Source of the DNA: CANKJK01 sp040081715
Lineage (GTDB): Bacteria; Acidobacteriota; Vicinamibacteria; Vicinamibacterales; UBA2999
Assembly: GCA_040081715.1 (NCBI GenBank)
Contig: JBEBFY010000002.1
Span: 269,453 to 333,452 of the forward strand
Length of the DNA: 64,000 nt
Reading direction: 5' to 3'
Positions within the stretch are counted from its first letter, which is position 1. Each line of letters begins with the position of its first letter. Positions 7,482-16,258 of this stretch are shown here, one piece after another. The notes under the pieces were generated by a model. The model was given only the letters and a program-made list of their open reading frames with translations. It was not told the origin of the DNA and searched no databases. The translations under genes were made by a program, and so were the position numbers.

Positions 7482-10071
7482 CTGGCTCGCCTTTCCGGAA
7501 GACAAGGCCCTCCGGACCCTTGTCGACCGTGACCGTATCGCCCTCCCGCACCTCGCCCTCAAGCACGCGCAGCGCCAGCGGGTCCAGCACCTTGCGCTGG
7601 AGCACGCGCTTGAGTGGCCGTGCGCCGAACGCGGGCTCATAGCCTTCGCTCACCAGATACTGCTTGGCGGCCTCGGTCAGCTCGACGCTGATCTTGCGGT
7701 CCCTCAGCCGGCTCAGGAGTCCGGTGATCTGAATGTCGATGATCCGCGTCATCTGCGCCATGTCGAGGGCGTGGAAGATGATCGTTTCGTCGATCCGGTT
7801 GAGAAACTCCGGGCGGAAGTGGCGGCGAACCGCGTCGTTCACCTCACGCCGCACGGCCTCGTCGACCGTGCCCCCGCTCAGGGTCGCGTCCGCGATGGCG
7901 GAGCCGCCCAGGTTCGACGTCATGATCACCACGGCATTCTTGAAGTCCACCGTGCGCCCCTTGCCGTCTGTCAGCCGGCCATCATCGAGTACCTGCAGGA
8001 GGACATTCAGTACATCCGGGTGCGCCTTCTCGACCTCGTCGAAGAGCACGACGGCGTAGGGGCGCCGGCGCACGGCCTCAGAAAGCTGACCGGCCTCGTC
8101 GTAGCCGACGTAGCCAGGAGGCGCGCCGATCATGCGCGCCACGGTGTGCTTCTCCTGGTACTCCGACATGTCGATGCGGATCATCGCGTGCTCGTCGTCG
8201 AAGAGAAACCCGGCCAGGGCACGCGCGAGCTCGGTCTTGCCGACGCCCGTGGGACCCAGAAACAGGAAGCTGCCCAGTGGCCGGTTCGGGTCCTGCAGTC
8301 CTGCGCGAGCCCGGCGGATCGCGTTGGCGACGGCGGTCACCGCCTCGTCCTGACCCACCACCCGCTGGTGCAGCCGGCCCTCCATCCTGACAAGCTTCTG
8401 CACCTCGCCCTCGAGCAGCCGGGCGACCGGAATATTGGTCCACTTCGCCACGACCTCGGCGATGTCGTCCTCGTCGACGTGGAGTTTCAGCATCCGCGCG
8501 GGTGCCGCGGCGTCGGCTGGAGCGGGCGCGCTCAACTGGCGCTCCAGGCCCGGGATGCGCCCGTACTGCAGTTCCGACGCCCTGGCGTAGTCGCCGGCGC
8601 GGACGGCGGTCTCGAGCGCCTGTCGCGCCTGTTCGAGTTGTTCCCGGAGCGAACTGCTGCCCTGGATGTCGTCCTTCTCCTGCTGCCACTGGGCCTGCAG
8701 CCGCGCGTCCTCCTGCTTGAGGTCCGCGAGTTCGCGCTCGAGCTTCGAGAGTCGCTCCTTCGAGGCCGGGTCGGTTTCCTTGCGCAGCGCCTCACGCTCG
8801 ATCTCGAGCTGCATCACCCGGCGGCGCACTTCGTCGAGCTCGGCCGGCATGGAATCGATTTCCATGCGCAGCCGTGAGGCCGCCTCGTCGATGAGGTCGA
8901 TGGCCTTGTCGGGCAGGAACCGGTCCGCGATGTAGCGGTGGGAGAGCACGGCCGCCGCCACAAGAGCCGCGTCCTTGAACTGGACCTTATGGTGGATCTC
9001 GTACCGTTCGCGCAGGCCGCGCAGGATGGAAATCGTGTCCTCCACGGTCGGCTCGCCGACCAGCACGGGCTGGAAGCGCCGCTCGAGTGCGGCATCCTTC
9101 TCGATGTGCTTCCGGTACTCGTCGAGTGTCGTGGCCCCGATGGTGTGGAGTTCGCCACGGGCCAGCATCGGCTTGAGCATCTGCGAGGCGTCCATGGCGC
9201 CCTCGGCCGCGCCGGCGCCGACGACGGTGTGCAGCTCGTCGATGAAGAGGACGATCTTCCCGGAGGATTCCGTGATCTCCTTCAGCACGGCCTTGAGCCG
9301 TTCCTCGAACTCGCCGCGGTACTTCGCGCCGGCCACCAGCGCGCCCATGTCGAGCGCGAAGATCTGCTTGTCCTTGAGGCCCTCGGGCACGTCGCCACGC
9401 ACGATGCGCTGGGCGAGCCCTTCGACAATGGCGGTCTTGCCGACGCCGGGTTCGCCAATGAGGACCGGATTGTTCTTCGTGCGGCGGGAGAGCACCTGGA
9501 TGACGCGACGCACCTCCTCGTCGCGACCGATGACCGGGTCCAGCTTGCCCTCCTTCGCCAGCACCGTCAGGTCACGTCCGTAGCGGGTGAGCGCCTCGTA
9601 GGTCGGCTCCGGGTTCGGACTCGTCACGCGCTGGTGCCCGCGTACCTGGGTCAACGCGGTCAGCAGCGCATCCCGTGTGGCACCCAGGGCCTTCAGGACC
9701 TGGGCGGATGCGGACCGGCCCGTCTCGGCACCGAGGGCCAGCAGCAGGTGCTCTGTGCTGACGAACTCGTCCGTGAGGCGGTCGGCTTCAGCCTTGGCTG
9801 CCTGCAGAACCAATCCCAGCCGCGGCGAGGGCCGGACATCCCCACCGACGGCCGTGGCCGTGCGGCCCATGGCGGCGCGCGCCTGCTGCGCGGCCGTGTC
9901 CGCCCGCACGTTCAGCTTCGAGAGGATCGAAGGCACCAGTCCGCCCACCTGCTCGATGAGTGCCACCAGCAGGTGTTCGGGTGTGACCTCGGCGTGGCTG
10001 GCCTGGGAGGCGAGCCCCTGCGCGGCCACGACAGCAGCCTGTGCTTTTTCGGTCAGCGAGAACTCAGCCAT
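7465..10071 (-). CDS. clpB: ATP-dependent disaggregase ClpB
   Basis: Hsp100 chaperone that, with DnaK/DnaJ, pulls proteins out of aggregates. Domains in order: Clp N-terminal repeat domain (residues 1-150), AAA1 with Walker A GEPGVGKTA near 210, coiled-coil middle domain (about 415-530, rich in Glu/Arg/Gln), AAA2 with GPTGVGKTE near 610, and C-terminal D2-small domain. The middle domain separates it from ClpA/ClpC, and no ClpP-binding loop is evident. Length 868 matches the family. Nine bases after the dnaJ-like gene and overlapping the ftsH start, so one heat-shock operon under HspR. Confidence 0.97.
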   Translation of the reverse strand: MAEFSLTEKAQAAVVAAQGLASQASHAEVTPEHLLVALIEQVGGLVPSILSKLNVRADTAAQQARAAMGRTATAVGGDVRPSPRLGLVLQAAKAEADRLTDEFVSTEHLLLALGAETGRSASAQVLKALGATRDALLTALTQVRGHQRVTSPNPEPTYEALTRYGRDLTVLAKEGKLDPVIGRDEEVRRVIQVLSRRTKNNPVLIGEPGVGKTAIVEGLAQRIVRGDVPEGLKDKQIFALDMGALVAGAKYRGEFEERLKAVLKEITESSGKIVLFIDELHTVVGAGAAEGAMDASQMLKPMLARGELHTIGATTLDEYRKHIEKDAALERRFQPVLVGEPTVEDTISILRGLRERYEIHHKVQFKDAALVAAAVLSHRYIADRFLPDKAIDLIDEAASRLRMEIDSMPAELDEVRRRVMQLEIEREALRKETDPASKERLSKLERELADLKQEDARLQAQWQQEKDDIQGSSSLREQLEQARQALETAVRAGDYARASELQYGRIPGLERQLSAPAPADAAAPARMLKLHVDEDDIAEVVAKWTNIPVARLLEGEVQKLVRMEGRLHQRVVGQDEAVTAVANAIRRARAGLQDPNRPLGSFLFLGPTGVGKTELARALAGFLFDDEHAMIRIDMSEYQEKHTVARMIGAPPGYVGYDEAGQLSEAVRRRPYAVVLFDEVEKAHPDVLNVLLQVLDDGRLTDGKGRTVDFKNAVVIMTSNLGGSAIADATLSGGTVDEAVRREVNDAVRRHFRPEFLNRIDETIIFHALDMAQMTRIIDIQITGLLSRLRDRKISVELTEAAKQYLVSEGYEPAFGARPLKRVLQRKVLDPLALRVLEGEVREGDTVTVDKGPEGLVFRKGEPVAHPS

Positions 10072-10079
10072 GTCTCCTC

Positions 10080-11045
10080 CTACTCCTCGAGCGCCGCCAG
10101 CTTCTCCCAGTGCGCCCGTGCGGCGGGGGAGAGGGAGGCGGGCAATTGCAGTTCAATTCGCGCATAGGCGTCCCCGGCCGCGACCGTTTTGCCCGTGCCC
10201 GGCATACCGTAGCCCTTCAGGCGGAAGAGCTGGCCCGTCTGGGTGAGCGGTGGGATGCGAAGCCTCACGGACGCGCCGGAAATCGTGGGAACCGTCGCCT
10301 CGCCTCCAAGCACAGCCGTCGTGACGGGCAGCTTCAGCTTGACAAACAAATCGCGGTCACGGCGTTCGAACGTCGGGTGCCCGGCAATCCGGACTCTGAG
10401 AAACAGATCCCCGGATGTGCCACCCGCGACGGCCTCACCCTCGCCGGCCACCCGAACCCGGCTCCCGTCGCTGACGCCAGCGGGAATCCGAACATCGACG
10501 GTGCGCGTGCCGGACGCCGAGGGCAGCGTGAGCCGACGCGTGATCCCCCGGTACGCCTCCTCGAGACTCAGTTCCAGCGTGTGCTCGATGTCGCGGCCCT
10601 GTCGGGCCCGCCGACTCCCTCGGCCTGCACTGCGTCGCGGACCGGCTTCGCCGCCAGGAGCCGCCGTGCCGCCGAAGAAGGTACTGAAGAAATCGGAGAA
10701 TGATCCCTGGCCGCCGAACAGATCCGCCATCTCCTCCTGCGTCATCGGACGGCCGCCCGACGTGCCACCCGCGAACGGACCGGCCCCTGGCGAGCCGGCG
10801 CCAGGATGCCCCTGTTCGTACTGCCGCCAGTTCGCACCTAGCTCGTCGTATTTCCGGCGGGAGTCGGGGTTGCTCAGGACCTCGTTGGCTTCGTTGATCT
10901 CCTTGAAGCGAGTCTCGGCCTGCTTGTCGCCAGGGTTGACGTCAGGGTGAGACTTCCGGGCCAGCCGCCTGAACGCCTGCTTGATCTCCTTCTCGGAGGC
11001 CGAACGGGTCACGCCGAGTGCGGCGTAGTAATCCTTGAAGTCCAT
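10080..11045 (-). CDS. DnaJ/CbpA-type Hsp40 co-chaperone
   Basis: J-domain at residues 5-70 with the HPD tripeptide at 33-35, which stimulates DnaK ATPase; then a Gly-rich region (about 78-140) and two C-terminal beta-sandwich substrate domains. There is no CxxCxGxG zinc-finger region, so it is a type II Hsp40 (CbpA-like), not classical DnaJ. 321 residues is the usual CbpA length. Sits 9 bases after hspR and 8 before clpB. The DnaK partner is not in the window. Confidence 0.92.
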   Translation of the reverse strand: MDFKDYYAALGVTRSASEKEIKQAFRRLARKSHPDVNPGDKQAETRFKEINEANEVLSNPDSRRKYDELGANWRQYEQGHPGAGSPGAGPFAGGTSGGRPMTQEEMADLFGGQGSFSDFFSTFFGGTAAPGGEAGPRRSAGRGSRRARQGRDIEHTLELSLEEAYRGITRRLTLPSASGTRTVDVRIPAGVSDGSRVRVAGEGEAVAGGTSGDLFLRVRIAGHPTFERRDRDLFVKLKLPVTTAVLGGEATVPTISGASVRLRIPPLTQTGQLFRLKGYGMPGTGKTVAAGDAYARIELQLPASLSPAARAHWEKLAALEE

Positions 11046-11054
11046 GGTGTGTCC

Positions 11055-11393
11055 CTACAAGCCGACGATCTGGTACAAGCGGCGCATTTCGACGGCCAAC
11101 TGACGGCGGCCCGGCGGCGTATCCACGAGGTCACCCTCCACCAGGGGACGCAGCCGCTGGGCCAGCTCAGCCACCAGAAGCAGCCGCTGCACGCCGGCCA
11201 GGTTGATGCCGAACTCATCCACCAATCGTCTGATCAGCCGGATCCGTGCCAGTTCGTCATCCGAGTAGACCCGCATACTGCCGAGCGTGCGGGAGGGCTG
11301 CACGAGGCCGAGACGCTCGTACTTCCGCAACGTCTGCGGATGCATCCCCAGCATCTCTGCCGCCACACTGATCAGGAACGCCGAGGGTGCCAT
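11055..11393 (-). CDS. hspR: MerR-family heat-shock repressor HspR
   Basis: 112-residue regulator with an N-terminal MerR winged helix-turn-helix (residues 4-72): ISVAAEMLGMHPQTLRKYE followed by RVYSDDELARIRLIRRLV, close to HspR of actinobacteria. HspR binds HAIR inverted repeats and represses dnaK/dnaJ/clpB-type operons, often with DnaK as co-repressor. Shine-Dalgarno GGAG lies 4 bases before the ATG. First gene of hspR-dnaJ-clpB-ftsH, so it very likely controls its own operon through the palindrome at 11442-11462. Confidence 0.9.
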   Translation of the reverse strand: MAPSAFLISVAAEMLGMHPQTLRKYERLGLVQPSRTLGSMRVYSDDELARIRLIRRLVDEFGINLAGVQRLLLVAELAQRLRPLVEGDLVDTPPGRRQLAVEMRRLYQIVGL

Positions 11394-11432
11394 GTCACTC
11401 CAGTCGATCCGTCTTGAACTTGATCCTGATCG

Positions 11433-11461
11433 ACTCTAGCAGTTGATACGACTCGTATCAA
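11433..11461 (-). promoter_or_regulatory. Sigma-70-type promoter of the hspR operon
   Basis: Read leftward: -35 TTGATA (11461-11456, 5/6), 17-base spacer, -10 TAGAGT (11438-11433, 4/6). The predicted start is near 11426, leaving a leader of about 30 bases with a Shine-Dalgarno before hspR. Confidence 0.65.
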
Positions 11462-11462
11462 G
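11442..11462. promoter_or_regulatory. HAIR-like operator for HspR
   Basis: Perfect 19-base palindrome TTGATACGA-C-TCGTATCAA (11443-11461). It keeps the TTGA-N11-TCAA spacing of the HAIR consensus (CTTGAGT-N7-ACTCAAG), with one flank (TCAAG) complete and the other starting with G instead of C. It covers the -35 box of the hspR promoter, so a bound repressor would block RNA polymerase. The terC gene is on the other side and might be co-controlled. Confidence 0.7.
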
Positions 11463-11492
11463 CATGGTTCCCCCGGAGTACTCTGTAACGCG

Positions 11493-12191
11493 GTGGGCGC
11501 GGACCTTCTGACAATCGCCATGCTGGTAGGCCTCGAAGGCCTGCTGAGTGCCGACAACGCGCTGGTCATCGCCGTCATGGTGCTGGGCCTTCCCAAGGCC
11601 GAGCAGAAGAAGGCCATGCGCTTCGGCCTGGGCGGCGCGTTTCTGTTTCGGGCCCTGGCGACGGCGCTGGCGGCGTTTCTGCTTCAGGTGGCCTGGGTCA
11701 AGGTGGCCGGCGGGGCGTATCTGATCTACCTGAGCTGGGCGCACTTCACGCAGAAGGGTGGAGGAGAGGAGCGCCACGCCCCTCCGGTCCCGACGCGACT
11801 GTTTGGCCTGTCCCCGTTCTGGTCCACCGTCGTCCGCGTGGAGCTGGTCGACGTGGCTTTCTCCATCGACTCGATCCTGGTGGCCGTGGCGATGTCCCCG
11901 AAGTTGTGGGTGATCATCACCGGCGGGATCCTCGGCATCATCGCCATGCGGCTGGTCGCTGGGCGTCTGCTGGCGCTGATCGAGAAGTATCCGGTCCTGG
12001 TGGATGGGGCCTTCGTGATCATCGCGTGGGTGGGCACCAAACTGCTGCTCGAGTACCTCCATGGCGCGGGCATGGTGCACTTCGAGCTGCCGAAGTGGTT
12101 GTCGCTCGGCGCGATCATCGTGATCTTCGGCGGCTTCGTCGCCTACGCCATGTGGAAGGGCGAGGCCCCACCGGAGCAGGGCGAGAGTTAG
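11493..12191 (+). CDS. TerC-family integral membrane protein
   Basis: 232 residues with about seven hydrophobic segments. The family blocks EGLLSADNALVIAVMV (near residue 14) and VELVDVAFSIDSILVAVAM (near 118) hold the conserved acidic Asp/Asn/Ser residues that mark TerC/Alx proteins, which are linked to manganese export and to metalation of exported proteins; the tellurite name is historical. GTG start at 11493; a TANNNT hexamer (TACTCT, 11479-11484) sits 8 bases before it. Divergent from hspR across the HAIR-like palindrome. Confidence 0.9.
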   Translation: MGADLLTIAMLVGLEGLLSADNALVIAVMVLGLPKAEQKKAMRFGLGGAFLFRALATALAAFLLQVAWVKVAGGAYLIYLSWAHFTQKGGGEERHAPPVPTRLFGLSPFWSTVVRVELVDVAFSIDSILVAVAMSPKLWVIITGGILGIIAMRLVAGRLLALIEKYPVLVDGAFVIIAWVGTKLLLEYLHGAGMVHFELPKWLSLGAIIVIFGGFVAYAMWKGEAPPEQGES

Positions 12192-12200
12192 CCACCGCGC

Positions 12201-13628
12201 CTAGCGGGGAAGCGTCAGGCTCTGGCGGACCCGGTCGATGGGCGCCGCATAGATCGCGGCCTCGGCATCAGGCACGACGCCAATCAGGTAGAACAACTGG
12301 CCGTCGGCGGTCAGCGCCGTGACGAGCGAGAGCGTCTCGGCCCCCCCGGTCACCTCCGACACATTCGACAGCGTGGACGACAGTGCCTGACGCCCGCCGA
12401 GCGTCGTGTGGCTCGATCGCCCGGACCAGCGGATCTGCGGGTTGCCTTTCGTCAGGCTCTGGATGAAGGCGGCCGTCTCGCGGTCCAGCGCCGTCGAACC
12501 CGCCTTGAGGGATCCGAACTGGACGCCGTGCGTAAACGCCACGCCCGATCCCACCGTGACCACCGCACCTTCCGGCGCAAAGGTGGGCGAGCCCAGGTTG
12601 GTCTGCTGCAGCCAGTTGGACGGGACACTCAGCGTGACGCCCTGCACGGTGAACGCCTTCGTGCTCGATGACGGGGCCGCCACTTTCACGGTCTTTGCTC
12701 CGCCCGCAGGTGCCGGAGCGGATGTGGAGGTGTTCTGGGGGCCGCCCTGCTTCTGCATCTGGGCGATCTGTTCGGCGCTGTAGGCGGGAGCCATGGCTGC
12801 CAGCTTCGTCCGCACCGACTGGAACTGCGACGCGGTGCTCGTCGCAGGGGCGACGGGGAGCGACTTCGCTTCCTTCAGGATGTACTCGTAGCGGTTGCCC
12901 GGATTGGGGTGGCTGCTCATCCACTGCGGGCCGCCCGCGCCGCCCTCCTTCTCGATGGCCTTGAAGACCTCGGCCATCTCCTTCGGGTCCCACCCGGCGC
13001 GCGCCAGGATTCGTGCGCCGAGCAGGTCTGCCTGCTTCTCATACTCCCGGCTGTACTTCATGAAGTACGTGCCGAGCCCGAACTCGGAGCCCTGCGCGAT
13101 GATGCTGCCGGCCGCACCGCCGACGACGGCCCCGACGACCTGGCCCACGATGGCGCCAACCTGGAAGCGCTGCGCCTTGGTCACCTGTGCCGTGCCGTGC
13201 CGCAGCAGCACGTGCACGATCTCGTGCGCCATGACGCCGGCGACGCCGCCTTCGCTCGGAGCCTTCTCGATCATCCCGCGGTTGACGAACATCGGGCCGC
13301 CCGGCAAGGCGAAGGCGTTGATCTCCTTCTGGTTCACGACCTCGAAGGTGTAGGCGAACTCCGGAATCCGGAACTCCGGCGGAATCGCGGCCACGAGCCG
13401 GTTGCCCAGCGCGGACAGATACGCGGCGACCACGGCATCGGAGAGCAGCGGCATCGTCTTCCGTACCTCGGCGGCGGCCTCCTTGCCGAGCTTCACGTCC
13501 TCCGAGACCGGGAACTTGTTCTTCGGGAGCGTGACCCTGGTCTGTGCGACCGCGGGCGTCAGACCGCCGGCAGCGACGACGAGAAGGCTCAGCAACAGGA
13601 GTAGGCGCGGGTGGATGGGGCTGCGCAT
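12201..13628 (-). CDS. Secreted M48-family zinc metalloprotease (BepA/YfgC-like)
   Basis: 475 residues with a signal peptide (cleavage after AVA near residue 28). Peptidase M48 domain: zinc motif HEIVH at 135-139 with the third ligand in EYEKQADLLGARIL. A linker rich in Ala, Pro and Ser leads to a C-terminal beta domain (from about 325, FTVQGVTLSVPSNW onward) of unknown role. Periplasmic M48 enzymes such as BepA act in outer-membrane protein quality control, but BepA has a TPR tail that this protein lacks. Its start is 42 bases from the divergent phosphatase gene. Confidence 0.88.
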   Translation of the reverse strand: MRSPIHPRLLLLLSLLVVAAGGLTPAVAQTRVTLPKNKFPVSEDVKLGKEAAAEVRKTMPLLSDAVVAAYLSALGNRLVAAIPPEFRIPEFAYTFEVVNQKEINAFALPGGPMFVNRGMIEKAPSEGGVAGVMAHEIVHVLLRHGTAQVTKAQRFQVGAIVGQVVGAVVGGAAGSIIAQGSEFGLGTYFMKYSREYEKQADLLGARILARAGWDPKEMAEVFKAIEKEGGAGGPQWMSSHPNPGNRYEYILKEAKSLPVAPATSTASQFQSVRTKLAAMAPAYSAEQIAQMQKQGGPQNTSTSAPAPAGGAKTVKVAAPSSSTKAFTVQGVTLSVPSNWLQQTNLGSPTFAPEGAVVTVGSGVAFTHGVQFGSLKAGSTALDRETAAFIQSLTKGNPQIRWSGRSSHTTLGGRQALSSTLSNVSEVTGGAETLSLVTALTADGQLFYLIGVVPDAEAAIYAAPIDRVRQSLTLPR

Positions 13629-13656
13629 GGCGTACGAGTGTCCCGCAGGGGCGGCG

Positions 13657-13662
13657 TAGAAT
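13657..13662 (+). promoter_or_regulatory. -10-like hexamer TAGAAT next to a GTG start
   Basis: TAGAAT (5/6 to the -10 box) ends 8 bases before the GTG at 13671. No Shine-Dalgarno and no clear -35 box. Predicts a leaderless transcript and argues against the upstream ATG at 13611. Confidence 0.45.
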
Positions 13663-13670
13663 CAAGCCGC

Positions 13671-16199
13671 GTGCGAAAGGTGATCCTCGCGGTGCTGGTC
13701 GTCGCGCAGTCTCTTGTGTCGGTCGGGTACGGCGTGTCGTGGATGTATTACGCGCAGGCACGCAGCGCCAGCGCCACGCTCGGGCTGGTGGCGGAATTCG
13801 ACGATGAGGCGCACGTCGCCGTGATCGCCTCCGTGGAAGGCGGGGGCCCGGCCTGGGCCGCCGGGCTGGAGGCGGGGGACCGGATCCGGTCGGCGGATGG
13901 CATCCGGCTCGACACACGGGCGACGTTTCTCCGGTGGGATCACTCGGCGGTGGGCGGGGACGTGGCCCTCGTGGTGCTCCGTGAAGGCGGAGACGCACCG
14001 GTGTGGGTGCGGCTCCTTCAGTCTGTCCCGTTCTCGTTACGGGGCCTGATCCAGAGTTCGCTGCTGGAGGTGCTGGCGTTCTATCCGGTGGTCTTTCTGG
14101 GAGTCGGACTGGCCGTGCTGGCGCTTCGCCCGCGCGACCCCCACGCGTGGCTGATGGCCATGCTGTTCTCGTCGTTCCTGGCGGTGCCGGCCTTCCCACG
14201 CGCCACGAGCGGTCTGCCGCCAGGGCTGGCCTCGTTCGTGCTCGGGTACCGGGCCATCGCGCTGCCCGCCATCCCCGCGCTCTTCTACACCTTCTTCACA
14301 CTGTTTCCGGCCCAATCCCCGATCGACCGGCGACTGCCGTGGCTGAAATGGCTCAGTGGTCTCGGCGTCCTGATCTTCGGCGTGACGAACATCACCGTGG
14401 GGGCTCCCGTGTCGCCACCATGGCTCATCGCGGTCACAGGCGTGCGCGCGGCCGATGTGTTGCGCCTGCTGTACCTGTTTGGCGGCATCCCGCTGGGCGT
14501 CGCGGCCCTCTGGATGAATGCGGCGCGGGCGGGCGCGCCGGATGCGCGAAGGAAGGCGCGGGTGCTGGTGTGGGGCACGGCGGCTGGCGCGCTGCCGATC
14601 GTGGTGCAATCGCTCGCGCAGACCGTGTTGGGCTGGCCGATGCCGGCGTGGATCTCGACCGCGGCTGTGGCGATGTCGTCGGTGCTGCCCCTGTCCTTCG
14701 CGTACGCCGTGGTGAAGCACCGCGTGCTGGACATCCCGGTCCTCCTCAAGCGGAGTGCCAGGTATCTGCTCGTGCGTCGTGGACTTGGAGTGCTGCTCTT
14801 CGCGCTCGCGTCGCTGCTGACGGCGGTGTTCACCACCCTGCTCGGACGTGTCTCGGCCGTCTCCGCCGCGGCCGCTCCCGTCATCGGCGTCGCCTTCGGC
14901 GTGGCGCTGGCCCTTGGCTCACTCCGGCTGCTGCGGCAAGCCACGCGACGCATCGACCGCGCGTTCTTCCGTCTCGCCTACAACGCCGCGGAGATCCTCG
15001 CGCGACTGGCGGACCGCATTCGCACGGCGGACAGCCGCGAAGCCCTGGCAGATCTGTTGTCCACGCACATCTCGGAAGCGCTCCAGCCCGCAGAGATGGC
15101 GGTCTTTCTCAAGAATGGCGCAGGCGCGCTCCACCCGTACGCGCAGCGCTGGCCGTTCGTATTGGAGGCCGCAGCTGCCGATGCCCCCTGGGTCGTGGAG
15201 CTCAGGCGCCGCGGGAAGGCATGGGATGTGTCGTCCCACTCGGCCGAAGAGGTTCCGGCCATGGTGCGCGAGAGCAAGGCAGAACTGCTGGTGCCGATCC
15301 TGTTCAGGGACAGCACGCTGGCCGGATACCTTCTGCTCGGGAGCCGGCGCTCGGAGGAGCCGTACTCCGGCGAGGACCGACGGCTCCTGACCTCGGTGGC
15401 CAACCAGGCTGGTGTCGAGCTTGAGAACATCAGCCTGGCTGAGGCCATGGCCGAGCGGCTGGATGCCCAGCGGTCGGCTGAGCGCGAGCTGGAGATTGCC
15501 CGGCAGGTGCAGCTCCGGCTCTTTCCCCAGACGCGTCCCGCGATGCGCACGCTCGACTACGCCGGCGGCTGCGCGCAGGCCCGCCATGTGGGCGGTGACT
15601 ACTACGACTTCCTTCCCATCGCGGAAGGCCGCCTGGCCCTCGTGGTGGCCGACACCTCCGGCAAGGGCATGGGCGCGGCGCTGCTGATGGCCCACCTGCA
15701 GGCCAACCTGCGGGCGCAATACCGCGCGGCGCCGTCCGACCTGCCCGGCCTGCTTGCCGCAGTCAATCGCCAGTTCTACGAGAACAGCTCGGGAAACCAG
15801 TACGCCACGCTGGTGTTCCTCGACTACGCCGACGACGGGCGCCGGCTGCGCGTGGCTAACTGCGGCCACTTTCCGGGCTATCTACTGCGGGCCGGCGGCG
15901 GTGTCGAGGCCCTCGCGTCCACGGCGACCGTGCTGGGCCTGTTCCCGGAATGGTCCACGCCGGTCGAGGAATGGACCCTGGCCCCGGGCGATCAGATTGT
16001 GCTCTACAGCGACGGCGTGATCGAGGCGAGGAACGCGGCGGGGGAGGAGTTCGGCCACGATCGGCTCCTCGACCTCATCCGTGCCAGCGCCACGCTGCCG
16101 GTGGAGGAGGCCGTCACTGCGATCCATGAGGCCGTTCGCGCGTTCTGCGGGGGACATCCCGAGGACGACGTCACGGTGGTCCTCGCGCGCGTCAGATAG
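13671..16199 (+). CDS. Membrane PP2C-type (SpoIIE/RsbU) serine phosphatase with PDZ and GAF domains
   Basis: 842 residues from the GTG. Order: N-terminal membrane anchor; PDZ-like domain (about 45-105, VIASVEGGGPAWAAGLEAGD); a block of about eight membrane helices (120-420); a GAF-like domain (about 440-590); a PP2C/SpoIIE catalytic domain from about 610, introduced by ERELEIARQVQLRLFPQ and carrying the metal Asp residues in GGDYYDF, VADTSGKGM and YSDGVIEAR. RsbU-like enzymes dephosphorylate anti-anti-sigma factors in partner-switching stress pathways, but no such partner is encoded nearby. The ATG at 13611 would overlap the divergent protease start and is not used. The PDZ domain on an RsbU phosphatase suggests sensing of envelope peptides (inference). 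Confidence 0.87.
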   Translation: MRKVILAVLVVAQSLVSVGYGVSWMYYAQARSASATLGLVAEFDDEAHVAVIASVEGGGPAWAAGLEAGDRIRSADGIRLDTRATFLRWDHSAVGGDVALVVLREGGDAPVWVRLLQSVPFSLRGLIQSSLLEVLAFYPVVFLGVGLAVLALRPRDPHAWLMAMLFSSFLAVPAFPRATSGLPPGLASFVLGYRAIALPAIPALFYTFFTLFPAQSPIDRRLPWLKWLSGLGVLIFGVTNITVGAPVSPPWLIAVTGVRAADVLRLLYLFGGIPLGVAALWMNAARAGAPDARRKARVLVWGTAAGALPIVVQSLAQTVLGWPMPAWISTAAVAMSSVLPLSFAYAVVKHRVLDIPVLLKRSARYLLVRRGLGVLLFALASLLTAVFTTLLGRVSAVSAAAAPVIGVAFGVALALGSLRLLRQATRRIDRAFFRLAYNAAEILARLADRIRTADSREALADLLSTHISEALQPAEMAVFLKNGAGALHPYAQRWPFVLEAAAADAPWVVELRRRGKAWDVSSHSAEEVPAMVRESKAELLVPILFRDSTLAGYLLLGSRRSEEPYSGEDRRLLTSVANQAGVELENISLAEAMAERLDAQRSAERELEIARQVQLRLFPQTRPAMRTLDYAGGCAQARHVGGDYYDFLPIAEGRLALVVADTSGKGMGAALLMAHLQANLRAQYRAAPSDLPGLLAAVNRQFYENSSGNQYATLVFLDYADDGRRLRVANCGHFPGYLLRAGGGVEALASTATVLGLFPEWSTPVEEWTLAPGDQIVLYSDGVIEARNAAGEEFGHDRLLDLIRASATLPVEEAVTAIHEAVRAFCGGHPEDDVTVVLARVR

Positions 16200-16239
16200 G
16201 CACAGTGCCTCGCGTGGCGGCGCCTCTCGTACGGACCGT

Positions 16240-16245
16240 TATACT
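16240..16245 (+). promoter_or_regulatory. -10-like hexamer TATACT upstream of acylphosphatase
   Basis: TATACT (5/6) lies 13 bases before the ATG at 16259; no -35 match and no Shine-Dalgarno. Consistent with a very short or absent leader. Confidence 0.35.
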
Positions 16246-16258
16246 GGCTTCCGCTCCT

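Noticed and set aside
7482..7640. Extended N terminus of FtsH up to 7640
   Set aside because: This part is inside clpB, is Arg/Ser-rich noise and would make FtsH longer than the family; TTG at 7481 gives the normal protein.
6156..10167. Several long rightward frames across ftsH and clpB
   Set aside because: Antisense shadows of ftsH and clpB caused by high GC third-codon positions; no recognisable protein family.
11493..12191. Tellurite-resistance operon
   Set aside because: terC stands alone without terABDEZ; the TerC family alone points to metal handling, not tellurite resistance.
13611..13670. ATG at 13611 as the start of the PP2C phosphatase
   Set aside because: It would overlap the start of the divergent protease and lies upstream of the predicted -10 box; the GTG at 13671 opens with the membrane anchor.
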